A DNA stretch of 64,000 nt. Source: Aphelocoma coerulescens. Lineage: Eukaryota > Chordata > Aves > Passeriformes > Corvidae. Below the pieces are notes generated by a model, which worked only from the letters and a program-made list of their open reading frames with translations, was not told where the DNA came from and searched no databases. Position numbers and translations under genes: made by a program. Position 1 is the first letter of the stretch. The number at the start of each line of letters is the position of its first letter. The stretch spans positions 14,751,301 to 14,815,300 of the forward strand of contig NW_027184085.1 in the NCBI RefSeq assembly GCF_041296385.1, read 5' to 3'. Positions 28,491 to 41,690 of the stretch are shown here, piece after piece.

Positions 28491-31336
28491 CTACCCAGAT
28501 TTTCAGGTCAGGTATAACTGCTTTGAGGGTGGGGTCTGCTCAGTGGGAAAACACAAAGCACAAACCAAATGTAAACTATAAAAAACCAGTTGGTCTTGTT
28601 CCATCCAAAACATGTACAAGGAGGTGGCTCTTCTTTACTCAGGGCAAATGAAGCGTCATTTAGCAGGGTCCTACCAAGTGCCCTATAGTGCCCTACCAAA
28701 ATACTTGAGGAAAGGGTGTCCTCATATATTTTTTAACTGCTTAGAACTCTTCAGTATCACAAGTGCATAAAACCTAAAATGATATAAAATCCAGCCCTAC
28801 TCTGTGTATGTCATTAGCTCTCCAGAAAGTCATGACGTAAGTTGGCCTATACTCTTTTAGTTTCCTAATCCAGACCTTCACTTGGATTACCCTACAGAAA
28901 AAACTTTAAAAAATTTGGGGAGTGCCTTTTTAAAGCCAGGGAAGAGCTATAAAATTCAGCAAATGGGCAAAGATACCACTGCTGTATGCGCTGCATAATA
29001 CAGCAGTGTCTCATCTTCCAGAGCATACCTCCAGAGAAACATAAAGGAGCACAGTGAAGAATGCATTATCCATGATTGTTTTTTCCACACCAACTGTTTG
29101 TACAAAACCAGATGTCATGAATAGCACTTACTACAAAACTAAAACTTAACCTGACCAGTAAATTCCAAGAGTAAGGCACCCAGGCAAACTGGAAAAACTA
29201 GCTACAAAACAGACAGTTTATGAAGGACAGTCTTTCTGCTGTTGTAACAGAAAAGGAGCCTGTTGGGCTCTTCATACATTTTGGTTGTGATTTTGTTTAA
29301 GTGTGAAAACCTTGATATGTAAAAAGACAGGCACAAAATTGTATTTAACCATATTTATAAAATCATATGCATCTGTGAATCTCCAGACATATTTATTCTT
29401 GGAAGTTAAATGTCATAGAGCTTTGAGATACAGCAGTAAGTAATTTCTGTTGAAAACTCTTGAGGTTAGATTGTTAGCATTAGGCTGTTTAAAAAGAAAG
29501 CAAACACTTCTAGCAGAGTTTTAATAATTAGTAATGATTACTTAAGTACTAAACAAGTAAATGAAATACCTTAACTGTAGAGTTAAAATTATGCAAATGG
29601 TGAGAAACCATCCTTACTGAAAATGTGGAGTATAGACTCTATGATAACTCCATTCCCTTCCACAGCCACATTAATTGAACATCTGAATAGCTTTAAGAGT
29701 TGGAAAATTAAAGTGTTAATGCCAGTAATTTCCAAGTGCTCTTTAGTCATAAAAACGTCAAGGTTCTGAAGTGTGTTTTGCTGATCACTGATTAATTAAA
29801 ATGTCTTGCACATGAACAAACTCAAAACTTTCAAATCTTTCAGTGAGAGGTTCATATGATTTGCATCATATGTTCAGCAGTACCTTAACTAGAATACTGT
29901 ATAACTACATTGTGTGTGGATCAGTTTAACTTTTTTTTCCTAACTCATGGAACACTGAATTCTACCTGTTCGTCAAGCCTTTTTGGTTTTAGGAAATGTT
30001 AAGGTGCCATTTGAACATTGTACTGTATTCAGTCGTGTGTTCATGACCCTCCTAATGTGATTGTAGCATAAAGCTTGTGTTACTGTTTATTCAGAATAAT
30101 GCGAGGCTGAGAGAAGATAAGGGTATCACAAAAAAAGCCCAAACCCACCGTATTTTTTCACTGCTGGGACTGAAGCCCCTTCAACATAGGAGGCTCCCGT
30201 GACCTGACAGTCCCTGCTGGACTCCTGCTCACACCACCACAAACTGGGCAATTCATGGCCTCTTGCCTCTGGCTCCTGCCAGACAGAGCTCAACCTGCTG
30301 CTCTGCTGCAGCTGCACGCAAGGCTACCACTCCAAATTTATTTCTCAACACCAGAGTGCTGGAAAAATGGCAATGGACACAGAAACAAGGCGAGCACAAG
30401 GAGAATCAAGTAGAAGCTCACAAGTAACTACTCCCCATAAATAACCTCACTACTCAGGGTTCTAAATGACTGAATTAGTAACAGTTCTTCATCACTTTTA
30501 TGATTGTCCTGGGACCCAGAGCTGCAAATGAAATATGTCACAGAGACTAGGTAAGGCTGAGATTGTAAATGAGAGTGACTCTGTTTTATCAGAGAATAAA
30601 CACAGAAGTTTTACCTTCACCAAAATAATTTTATCAAAAACACTTTGCTGTTAAGGAGAAAAGAAAGCATACAAAAGACCGAAAATCTGGTATGGGACCA
30701 GTTAAATCAACTCCTATAATAAAATTATCTGAATTGGGGAAATAATGTACTGATTTATACTGTTACTTCTGTTTCGAATGTTGTTGCAGTATTTCATTGT
30801 CAAAAAGAACAAAATGTTCCTGAGTTTATATGGTTGGCTTTAGCTTACATCTAGTCCTGTGCAAGAAATTGCTTAATTTGACCAGAAAAAAATGATACAT
30901 TAAATGGTTTGTTTATTCCAGGGGAGGAAATAACATGATTTTTGATGAAGAGAAACTTCATGTCTCATCTAAAAAGGGTGTTTGGAAGCTTTAGTTCTAG
31001 GCTGATAAATACCTAGAGAAATAGTAGCTTTTAGGCAGATGCAGTTCTTTCTGGTATTGCAATCTTAGACCCATTTGACTTCCCTGCAGAGGGCAGAGCT
31101 TGAGGGGTGCACTCAAGCATCTCCCTGGCCCCAACTACAGGAGTCCAGGAGAATCTTAGTGCAAAAGAGGAAAGAAAAACATGGGCGCTGGAGGCAGTCC
31201 TCAGTCTAATCCATACTGAGGTACAACTGCCTGAAGCAGAGCAGAGGGAATTCCAGGGAGATTGTGTTTAGTTGGTTAGAATGCCTATACCATTTGGATT
31301 TTTACAAGTGACAATCTGATGAAAAATTGGTGGGGA
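28491..31336. other. Gene-poor stretch
   Basis: No gene or mobile element could be supported. Short GC-richer islands occur at about 30140-30330 and 31080-31260 without recognisable content. Confidence 0.45.
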
Positions 31337-31753
31337 TGATGCCTGAGGTGGCCACCTAAGACACAGACACTAGACAAGAATAAGGGAATAAAGGTAGGTA
31401 TTTATTTGAAGGGCCTTCAAAGGTACACCCTGGGCAGTCAAAAGGCTACACCCAAGATGGACCCTGGGTCACAAATTCTTCACACTTTTAAAAGTTTGGT
31501 TTATTTGTGTATCAGGGTTAATTGTCCAATTATAACCTCAGTTCATGATGTAATCACCCCAAGTTTGCCCCCCTTCAGAGGCTTTTAGTTTACACATTTT
31601 GGGGCCTGGTGTCCTTGACGTGGAAACCTAAAGAGGTTTGTTATGTCTAACCAGCATGAGAGAACAGCAGCTAACAGGCCACACAAAACTTCAGAGTTGC
31701 ACACTAGGCAGTACAGGACTTGAAAAATATAAAAGCTAAAACCTAAGGCATCA
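31337..31753 (-). repeat. Probable solo LTR (417 bp) with 13-bp terminal inverted repeats
   Basis: Begins TGATGCCTGAGGT and ends ACCTAAGGCATCA; the termini are inverted repeats at 12 of 13 positions. Minus-strand AATAAA at 31401-31406 and a TTTTAAAAG TATA-like box at 31486-31494. No clear TSD is visible, so the age or the exact ends are uncertain. Confidence 0.65.
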
Positions 31754-34700
31754 GGAGGTTATGTCTTAGAAGAAAAGACCTAACTAGATGAGGACCAGAT
31801 AGCAGAGTTCACAATTCCCCAGAGGGGCTGAGGATTGGATATTGCAATTAGCATACTAAGTATGGTTTTCTAAGGGAGGCACTTGTGTGCTTTCGTCTGT
31901 GAAAAAAGTAGCATATTTGCAGTATTTTGAGCTATGATAGGGCTGGTTTAGAACAAGGTTAGCTTCATGGATCTGTGTAAGTAGCTTCCTCAAAATGTGT
32001 TGTCTGAAAAAGAACAAGTGCTGCTTGGAAATAAGTAGGAGGCAATGCTGACTGCCTGTTTGGAGGAGACTTGAACTGTGCATACTCAATAAAGAACTGC
32101 AGTACAAGGACTGATAGGTCTTGGAAATGGAAATAAAAGTTAAGACAATTGTCTTCCTTGTTGTGAAAAATTCATACAAGGTGTTCATAGCATTTTCTGT
32201 ACATTCTAAATTAATTTTTCTATCCTCTTGATTTTTTGCTTTACTAGAAGCATTGTGCATATATATTAGCAGGACAAGAGTTGTTTGTCAGGTCAGAAAA
32301 GAGTATATAGCAGTAATCAGGATGTAATGTGACCAGGCACAGCTTTTGTGCTCATCTAAGTAGCTGAAGGTATGTCCTTTTCTTAGAGCGTAACTCTAAA
32401 GTAGAATGGGGAAAGTGTATCTGAATATTTAGTTAATTAGGCTTAAACCTCTGTGGTTTGACTTTGAGTCATGCTAATGAATGTAGTATTTCCTGTGGCA
32501 TTGGTGATAGTATGAAAAATAAGAGGTCTGTGTTACCGTAAGTCTAGTGTTCCACAGTTGGTGGAACCAGTTCTGGAGAAAACCCATATTCTAGCAGCCA
32601 GGAATCAGAAATTAATTTCTATTTCTTTACACCTTTTCTATGGCCCTGCCACTCTTCTTTTAGGTAATCTTCTCAAATCAGTAGAAATCAGGCACCTAAG
32701 TCAAGAATGAATCTGCCCATCACAAGGATAAAGAGCCACAGACATTAAAAATTCTGAAGCACTCAGCTATGAAAGTAGTGTGAATTCTTTTGATGTCAGA
32801 GGTGAAGGTATGTCAGGTTTACATCTGTGGCATCTGGTTTAATCTCCCCTTATCTGTATCTTTTGTATCATCCATTTTGGGAAAACTGTGGACGTAAAAA
32901 GGAAGAGCAACGTTAACAAGACAACTGAACTGCTGTTTGTGTCCCTCTGGTTTTAGTGCTATTGACATACTGCTATAAGTATCAGCTTTATCACTTACTC
33001 TTTGTTTAATATTGGGTGAATATTAAAGGAGCAGGGAATAACAGCTATTATAGGAGCGGAACTAGTTTGCAGAATATCTATTTCAGATTAAAATCTCCAG
33101 CCTCTGCTCAGCCCTCAAATTCACTGATCATGTGTGTATTACATCTTACACTGTTTTAGCTCTTTCAAGTTTTGTGCTAAGTTCTTGGAATTCTTTTTGG
33201 CATACCTTGGATTGTTCCCCTGTTTTGTGACGTGCTAAATGAGATGTGCAAGATCTTCATTACATTTCCTTTGAAAGAGAGCAAACTTACCCTGCCAGAT
33301 ACCTTAGTTTTCATCAAAATACATTAAAGTTGCCAAGGTACAACATAATCCCAAAAATTTTTAGTCAATATAAGTTTCCTGTGCTCCGTATTTATGTAAC
33401 TCTGGCACTACAAATTTAATCCATTTTTCCCTTGAAACATTTGTACTTTATATGCTAAGAAGTATGTAATAAATAATTACAGAAAGAAATATGCAGGGCA
33501 AGTCCTATTTTCTATTAGTACTCACAGACTGCAGAATGGAAGAGATTGTACGGGACCTTTGGAGGTCATTTTAGTAACATACAATCCAAAAAATACATAC
33601 AGAAGCAGTTGAATCTTCTGTGGGGTTAAAACTTTTGCAGAATATAATAGCTTGTCCAGCCTGTCCTTGCATGATACTATTTTGTACTTTTCCATGTGTC
33701 ATCAGCTGGTAAGGTGGGAAATATCTCACTAGCATATATAGTAACCTGTTTCACTTCATTTGCAAACACATATTGAAGCAGACTGACTCTTCAAACATGT
33801 TACACACAGGCGAGAAAATGGCTTGCTTAGGAGAAGGGGTTTTTTTATTCTTGTGTTTTCTTCTGCAGAATGTACCTTTCTGCAGAATGTATCTTTCTTT
33901 TTAAGCCATATGGTAGGTTAACTGGCTGCTGATTGCTTCCTTCACACCTTCATTACAAGCAACAGTTAAATGTTTTTTTTAATTTTCCATTTTCTGAGTC
34001 TCAGAACAAGGACTGGCTTGCGTCAGGGTCTCACTTTCACTTATAAGGATATTCTTGCATGTTTTTACTGCACCTTACATCTGGAACCTGAAATAACATT
34101 GTGATTCTGTTACTGCCTCCAGAAATAGGCCCAAAAATAGGCGTTACCTGTTTGAGAATTTGTGAAGCCTTCATGTTTAGTAAGTCTGTGGCTTTTCATG
34201 AGACCACAGCATTTAAGGACTAAAAGGAACATGTTGTTTTGAAAGGAAGATCCTGAAAACAATCAGCAGTCTCTCCTCATTTCTTTCTTGTTCCCAGTTT
34301 ATGCATTTATTAGTGGCATTAGTTTACAAGAAAACCTCATTAAGGTTCTTTTCCTTACTAAGAAGAAAGCCTGTAGGGACAGGAAGCGTGCTTTTCAATA
34401 GAAAACATTTTGTTTCAATAATGAATGTTAGAGGCATCAGAACACACAACAACATGAGTGATATTTTAAAGGAAACAACAAAACCAGCTTGGGACAGAGG
34501 TTGAATAGAGGACATCCTCAGTCCAGACAACATATTTTTTCTGAATCAAATTTTTTCTGAATATTAAGGGAGAACTTTTATCAGTTCCTCTTTTTGTATC
34601 ATTTGTTCTTTCCTTTGATTTTATCAAGTAACTGAATTGCATAAAGTCTAAGTATCATCATGGTCATTCTTCCAGGTATCATAGGGGACATGGATCTTCT

Positions 34701-35216
34701 AGAAGAATTTAAATGTCCTCAACAAAAGATGTTGTGTGTTGTGGGAGAAGTAGAACAGATGATTTGGTTCATAGTTGTAAATTTGACATGAAATATTTGA
34801 GGAAAGATCTTAAGCATCTGTTTGAATTTGACAATTTTCAGCATGGAAGCTACATATAGCAATGGATGTGAGTCTAAACTTGTTCTCTGTGTAGCTTTTA
34901 AGTAAAGATCAAAGAAAACCTGAGTATAGATGAACAAAAATCTCAGATGGGTTTCTTCTATAAAGAAATGCAAGAAGTGTCTCAAAACTATTTTTCTAAA
35001 ACATTTTTCTCTTTGTCTTCAGTTTTTGTCAGGTATTTGTGTATTGGGGAACTTTAAAAGAAAGATTACTGGCTTTTTTTTCCATTAGGATCCTTCTTGT
35101 CATGACTGATGTATTTAGTTTCCTGTTTACTGTAGGAGTTCCACTTTCACAGCCATCTTTTTTTCTCCACCTCTTTATACTGTTGTTAGGACATAATGTT
35201 ATGATGGAACTATGCC

Positions 35217-35244
35217 AAAAAAAAAAAAAAAAAAAAAAAAAAAA
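35217..35244 (+). repeat. A28 homopolymer
   Basis: 28 consecutive A residues. The upstream 300 bp shows no recognisable retroposed gene, so it may be a simple expansion. Confidence 0.95.
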
Positions 35245-37348
35245 GGACAATAATATATTTAAATTGGTAAAACAATGGAGTTCAGAATTTCTGGGGTTTT
35301 ATCTGAACTCCTCTGAGTTTGTTCATAATGAAATTCAGCAGAAAGCTGTGTGAGAGAGCTTTCTCATGCTGCTCTTATATTCCACCTAAGTTGTTGCTTC
35401 CATTGTGCCATTTTGTGGCCATGCTGGAAACCCAGGAACAGAAGCAGCTAACTTTCTCAATGCAGCAGGTGAAAACTGAGATCCTTAGATCCTACATTTC
35501 TTAAACAGAAACAGCTTATTCAAATGGATTTAGAACGGGAACTAAAACATCTTAATCGTTGTCCTGCCACTGAATGGCTGCAAAATTGTCAGGCAAGCTG
35601 CTGAGGCTTAATGTTCCTGTTTCTCTTCTTGACCAAACTGGGTAGTATTATCTCTATCTTTTAGAACTGAGCCTTACAATAATTTAAAGTTTACTTTATG
35701 TTTTGTCTGCAAATCAATTGAAGCTTAGCCATTATTTGATGCAAGCAGATTTTATTCCTAGGAAAATAGAAACTCTATGAGAACAGAGAAGTAGCCAGAC
35801 AAAGTGATACTTATTCCTTAGGAGTCTCTAGGAGGTGAAGATTTAAAATATGGAGTATTAGCTTCCCCCAGTGATTCAGCATTGAGACTGAATTTCTAAC
35901 GCTGTTCCTTAGGATAAAGACCACAACAAACCAGTCTCCTTTAAACTGTTTTTTGCATCTCATTTCCTACCAGCTGACGGATGCCATTTGCTCATCTTCA
36001 CTAAATTCCTATAAGACAGCAAGAGTTTTGTCCAAATAAATTTCAGTGGGTGTAATACTCCTATTGCTAGAACCTAGAAATATTTCAGCTTTGTAACAGT
36101 TCTTCCATTAAATATGTTCCAGTTAACCTTGCTCCAAAGAACTTAGGTTTGCAGAGTTGTGGTTTCACAGTAAGTACTGTGAAGACATACACAATTCAAT
36201 ATTAATAGCATGACAAGTGACGTATTTCTATTCCCCAAATAATTTAGAAAGGGAATGGTAGTTTCATTTAGGTAGGTAAAATGATTTCATGAAAAAAAAT
36301 TATTAGAATGGATTTTGATACCTTCAATCTGTGCTTCATTTTCTTCTTAGAAAGCAATACAAAATGTTTACTTCCTTTTGGACTGCTTAGAACAAAGGAT
36401 TGAATCTTAAGATGCCTTCTGCATGCTTCTATACTCCCGTGTCTGTATCTGCTTATACCTCAGATTTTTGGTGTATTGACATGCAATTATTTGTCAGTGG
36501 GATGCTTTCAGTATCAGTTGGGGAAGCAGGAGAAGAGAGAACATGTATGTATTCAGAATGGAAATTGTATGGGGTTTTTTTTAATGCAAGACTGAACATC
36601 CAGAGGAATACTATATCCATGCAAATCAAAGGATTGCAAAGTTATATCCAGACATTAAAGCAACTCTGAAATATTGCATAAACTTCCCATGCTTAATTTT
36701 ATTGCAGGTTTGCTCAGGGGCCCGAGTTTTCATAATACTGAAACAAATGCTCCGTATTGTAGTCAGTTCTATGCCATTGATTCCATTGTCTTTGGCATTA
36801 TTAAAGAAATTTCTGAGAGGGTAACTTATGAAAAGAAGTAAATTTTTTTTTGTCTAGATGGAAACTTGATTGACATTGCCTGTTGTTTTATATAAATTCG
36901 AGATTTTTGCAATGCAATAATAACTGCTTAGAATAAAGGAATTAAATCAAATTACTTATCTAGGTAATAAGTGATTGGAGTTGTCATTTTAATCTCATTA
37001 GTAAAAGTATAGAAACTGGAAAGGTGTTAGTATATATGAAATAGATATGTATGTTCTAGTTAAAGTTGCAATAATGCCCCAAGGATTTTGTGTGGAAAAT
37101 GCAACAGTATGTACTAATCTTATCTTTTACTGGGAATTATTATTAGCAATATACACTGAATCACATAGAAGTATAGGCTAATTTTTTGTTTTTTACAAGA
37201 AACAGGTTTGTAAAAAATTAAATTATGATGTAAATTTATAACATGTAAATTTATGCATAAGTAATTTTATAGTAATATATTTTGTTTGTTTATTGTGCAA
37301 TATTAGTGTTCCTTGTTTCCTCTGAAAGGTTTTTGCATTTGAATTTTC

Positions 37349-37650
37349 ATGGCAGCGCATAGGTTGGCAGCTCTACAGGAATGCAGAGGATCCCCAGGAT
37401 GGCAGGGCAGGAGCCTGGTAGCCAGGCCCCATCCAAGCAGCCAGCCAGGGAGCTGGATCGCCCCAGTCACGGACATCAGGCACTTTCCTCAATTCAGGGA
37501 AGAGCTGAGGCTTGGCCAGGACATAGTCCTGTGGGTAGGGATTGCAATCAGCAAGGTCCACAGTCAGGAAGAAGCATGGATCTGTGGCCCTGGGTTGTGT
37601 CAAATAGGATCCCAAGCTACAGTTGGGTGAAGGAGATCCTGGGTTAATGC
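37349..37650. other. GC-rich island of unknown origin
   Basis: About 300 bp far more GC-rich than its surroundings, rich in CAGG/CCAGG. Frames of 80-93 codons are open in three readings, which is expected from the composition. It could be a fragment of a mobile element; I do not recognise a gene. Confidence 0.4.
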
Positions 37651-38689
37651 TGGGTTGGGTTATAACGCCTGCTGCTGCCTCATGATCCTGTCATCCATAG
37701 GAAATCAGTCAGAAAAAAACCAAATTCCCACAATGCGGTCATATAATCATGTTTTAAAATGTAGTGACTTTGGGAGAATATTCATGCTGATGTGTTCATC
37801 CTTCTCACAACTCAAATGTGTTGTATATTTGGACAAAATATTCTGTCACTGTTACTTGCCAAAAGTTACTTAAAATGCTTCTCAACTGTTTCAGTTGGGA
37901 ACGCTTTTTTCCTGTCATTAACAGTAATGTTAATGGTGTTATAACCCCTAAGAAATTGCATAAATAAGATGTCCTTGCTTTTTTCCTTTATCTTCTGGTT
38001 ATGTGATTCTACCGTCAGCTTATTCAAACTGTGTAACTCCATATCCTGGTGAAACTGATATGCTTTTAGTAAAATTCTTAAATGTTTCTAGCTCAAAAAT
38101 GTGGAAGAGAATTGAGGTGCTGGTTAGAAAATTCTCCAAGGACACAGTACATCTGTATCATGTGCCAGAAGTAAGTGTTCAATTTTTTCACAACAGCATC
38201 ATCAGGACATAACATATAATGAATCTGTCTTGGCAAAGCAAAAAGAGTAAGTGTTGAGTACAAACAACATTTGACATAAAATCAAGCTAGAGGGCAGTGC
38301 TCTACAGGGAACACTGCCACTTGGATTTGTTCATATCAGTGTTGCATGCACCCCATCTGAAGAGACCGGCTATGGCCACCGTGCAGCCAAATCAGTGACC
38401 TCACTGAACAGGCTGTAAGGGTGCAACATATAAAAAATAAAACATAAAAGCAAGTGATAAGACCCAATGATGAGGATTCAGGTAATTCTCACTGATAAAA
38501 TGTATTTTCTCTTAACATTACCATAGTTGTTGTGGATCAGGGAGGCTGTATCAGTCATAATTAATTCTACACAGGTGCAAGCATCCATGCTGAATAGAAG
38601 ATCACAATCAACAAGGGTATTCTCTAAAATTTTCAGATTAATCTCTTTGAGATGCATTGGAGGCCACAGTGGTTATGTTAAAAGTCCTA

Positions 38690-39462
38690 AGATGTAGCAT
38701 TGTTCATTGTCTTTGCCTCAGTCTTTAATAATAAACACAGATCCTGTCAGGGTACCCAGCCCCCTGAGCTGGAAGACATGGTTTGGGAGCAGAAAAAAGC
38801 CCACATAATCTAAGGAGAAATGCTCAGTGACCTGCTACATCACTTAGACACACATTGTCTATGGGGCCAGATGGGATTCACTCAAGGGTACTGAAGAAGC
38901 AGGTGGAAGTTACACTTTACATTATTTATCAGCAGTCCTGGCTAACTGGGGAGGTCCCAGGTTGGAAAATGTGAAAACCATCTACAAGAGGGCCTGGAAG
39001 GAGGATTCAGGGAACCACAGGCCTGTCAACTGGTCCTTGGTTCTGGGGAAGGCCGTGGAGAGTCTTGAGTGCCATCACACAGCACATGCAGGACAACTGG
39101 GGGATCAGGCCCAACCAGATGGGCTTATGAAAGGCAGGTCCTGCTTGACCAGCATGATCTCTCATGTGGCACGTGACCCACTTAGTGGCTGTCTGCCTGG
39201 ACTTCAAGTAAAGCCTTTGACACAGTTTCCCACAGCATTCTCCTGGAGAAGGTAGCTTCCCATGGTGTGAACGGATACACTCTTCACTGGGTAAAGATCT
39301 GCCTGTCTGGCTGGGCCCAGGGAGTGGTGGTGAATGCAGTTACGTCCTGGTCACTAGTGGAGTTCCCCAGAGCTCGGCATTGAGGCCAGTCCTGTGTAGT
39401 ATCTTTATTGATGAGCTGGATGAGAGTTTTGAGTGCAGCTTCAGTCAATTTGCAGGCAACAC
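38690..39462 (+). mobile_element. CR1 LINE fragment, left part
   Basis: CR1 ORF2-like: GGGGCCAGATGGGATTCACTCAAGGGTACTGAAG, CTGGACTTCAAGTAAAGCCTTTGACACAGTTTCCCACAGC and GATGAGCTGGATGAGAG follow in CR1 order (RT fingers to palm). Frames are broken. It is interrupted by a solo LTR and resumes at 39827. Confidence 0.85.
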
Positions 39463-39820
39463 TGACGTAACGACTAAGGCACAGACTCAGACCAGCAGGG
39501 AATCTGAGATGTTTATTCAAAAAAACGAGCTGGTTTTATATACTTCTTCAAGACCCAGTATTTCCTAATATGGTATTTCTCACTAAGCAACTTATCACAC
39601 ATTGCCATGTCAGTAACACACTTTCTTAATGTCCTAATATGGGGTGATCACGTGCTGCCCACCCATCCGGCAGCTTCTGGCAGGCTCCTCTCTACAGGGC
39701 TCTGCCATGTGGCATCTCCTCCCCCAAGGTCGGGCGGAGACAAGTTTCCCTGTGCTGCCATGGCATTCTGCAGGCACATCCCACAGCCTGCAGCTCAATT
39801 CCACCCTCTCTCTCCCCACA
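39463..39820 (-). repeat. Solo LTR (358 bp) inside CR1, perfect 6-bp TSD
   Basis: Starts TGACGTAACG and ends CTCCCCACA, flanked by CAACAC (39457-39462 and 39821-39826). Minus-strand TATATAAAA (39534-39542) precedes AATAAA (39512-39517) by about 20 bases, matching LTR-A and LTR-B in architecture. Confidence 0.9.
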
Positions 39821-39826
39821 CAACAC

Positions 39827-40690
39827 CAAATTGGGTGGGAGTGTTGATCTCCTGGAGGGCAGGAAGGCTCTGCAGAGGGGTCTGGACAGGCTGGATCGAT
39901 GGGCTGAGGCCAGTGGTGTGAGGTTCAACAAGGCCAGGTGCCTTGTTGTTCACAACTATTACAGACAGCACTCCAAGCTGGGAGCAGAGTGGCTGGAAAG
40001 CTGTCCAGTGGAAAAGGACCTGGGGCTGCTGGTCAACAGCAGCTGAACATGAGCCAGTGTGTGCCCAGGTGGCCACAAATGCTGATGGAATTCTGGCTTG
40101 GATCAGCCATAGTGTGACAGCAGGACCAGTGCTTGTCCCTCTGTACTTGGCACTGTTGAGGCTGCAGCTTCAGTTCTCTGTTCATTTCTGGGTCCCTTCA
40201 CTACAGGAAAGACATTGAGATGCTGGAGTGTGTCCAGAGAAGGGCAGTGGAGCTGGTGAAGGGTCTGAATCACAAGTCCTGTGAGGAGCTGCTGAGGGAG
40301 CAGAGGTTGTTTAGACTGGAGAAAAGGAGGCTCAGGGGAGACCTCACTGCTCTCTGCCTGAAAGGAGGTTGTAATGAGGTGGTAGTCAGATGCTTTTCCT
40401 AGCTAACAAGTACAGAAAGAGAGGCAGTGGCCTCAACTTTTTTTCAAGGAAAGTTTAGATGGGATTTTATGAAAAATTTCTCCACAGAAAGGGTTGTCAA
40501 GCACTGGAGCAGGCTCCCAGGGAGGTGGTGGAATCATCATCCCTGGAGATACGCAAGACATGTAGGTGTGCCACTTCGGACAAAGATTAGTGATGGGCTT
40601 GGCAGTGCTGGTCTCTTTTTCATTCTGCTGGAGTTCATCTGCCACTTGGGAAACTTTGCACAGAGTATATATTATTGCAGTGTTGGGGCT
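39827..40690 (+). mobile_element. CR1 LINE fragment, right part
   Basis: Continues directly: AATTGGGTGGGAGTGTTGATC, GGACAGGCTGGATCGATGGGCTGAGGCC, AAGAAAGAGAGGCAGTGGCC-like and AGGCTCCCAGGGAGGTGGTGGAATCATCATCCCTGGAG. The end is diffuse; no clean terminal octamer repeat is seen. Confidence 0.85.
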
Positions 40691-40909
40691 TTCATTAAAT
40701 TAGATTCCTTAAAATAGATCAGTGAGATACTATGGAGTGCTTAGCATTGTGAAATCAGATTTCAATTCACTTTGCAAGTTTTCCTCATTCACGACATGAA
40801 GCTTGGTGTAGAAGGAAAAAGCAGGCTCAGGCAGCCAGAAGTACTCGGGGGTGGGAAGGCTTTGGCAGCTAGAGACATTCTGTGAGAAAATTTCTATGAC
40901 TGCTACTTC

Positions 40910-41000
40910 ACAGAATCACAGAATGACTTGGGTTGGAAGGGACCTCAAAAATCATCTAGTTCCAACCCTCCTGCCGTGGGCAGAGATGTCACCCACTACT
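40910..41000 (-). mobile_element. CR1 3'-end fragment, inverted
   Basis: CACAGAATCACAGAATGACTTGGGTTGGAAGGGACCTC is the reverse complement of the CR1 3' terminus. Only about 90 bp is recognisable. Confidence 0.85.
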
Positions 41001-41199
41001 ATCTAGGGATCTTTCTTCTGGAAGGACAAATGTGTGAGAGCCAGTCCACAGAATATCATAAAATGCTGAGCAGCCAGGACTTTCGTGAGTGCTGAAGGCT
41101 TGAGCAGGATCTAGAAACCAGTTTTTTAGAGAGCTGCCAAGTTACTGGGTTTTTCCTGCCGTGAAGTCTTATGATCATTAGTAACCTATGAGGAACAGC

Positions 41200-41690
41200 A
41201 CTTTGCACTCGTTTGCTGGTTGATCATCATACATCAAGTCTGACCAGCTAAAGGATTTGAGGTAGCCTTGAACTTCATGAGCACTGAGTCCTTCATAGTC
41301 TGTCAGTCTAAAATAGTCTGACACTCTATATAAATAGTCTTTGGGGAGCCCTTTACAAAGCAGTTTACCATATTGCAGATGACACACCCAATCTGATTCC
41401 CCCGTGACTGGTAGCTGGCATACTGTGGGTGCTCCGGGCAGCAAATCTCCTCAGTAACAAATCACTGATTCCAGTTCCCATATTGTTTTACTCATTCCCT
41501 CATCTTTTCCTTACCCCCTACTGGAATTGGCAGTTGGGAGATTTTTTTCTGTAAATCTGTTTTACAGAGAAACTGTATTTTACTGTCTTTGTTTCTAGCA
41601 AGAGTTCCTTCTGTTAGTACACTGAGGAACAACCTCTGGATTCAATTTCTGGCAGCTCATCTAGATTTATTTTGTAATTTTTCCAGGAAA
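41200..41690 (-). repeat. Unclassified dispersed repeat, copy 2 (inverted)
   Basis: The reverse complement matches 28105-28486. On the minus strand a frame of 88 codons is open (41178-41444), containing DYEGLSAHEVQGYLKSFSWS and, upstream, VCQLPVTGESDW, which is also conserved in copy 1. I do not recognise the protein family. The open frame may be a leftover of an element-encoded protein or chance. Confidence 0.65.

Larger units (their letters stand above)
31754..38689. other. AT-rich gene-poor stretch
   Basis: No coding region could be supported. It holds an A28 run (35217-35244) and a GC-rich island at 37349-37650 (listed separately). Confidence 0.5.
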
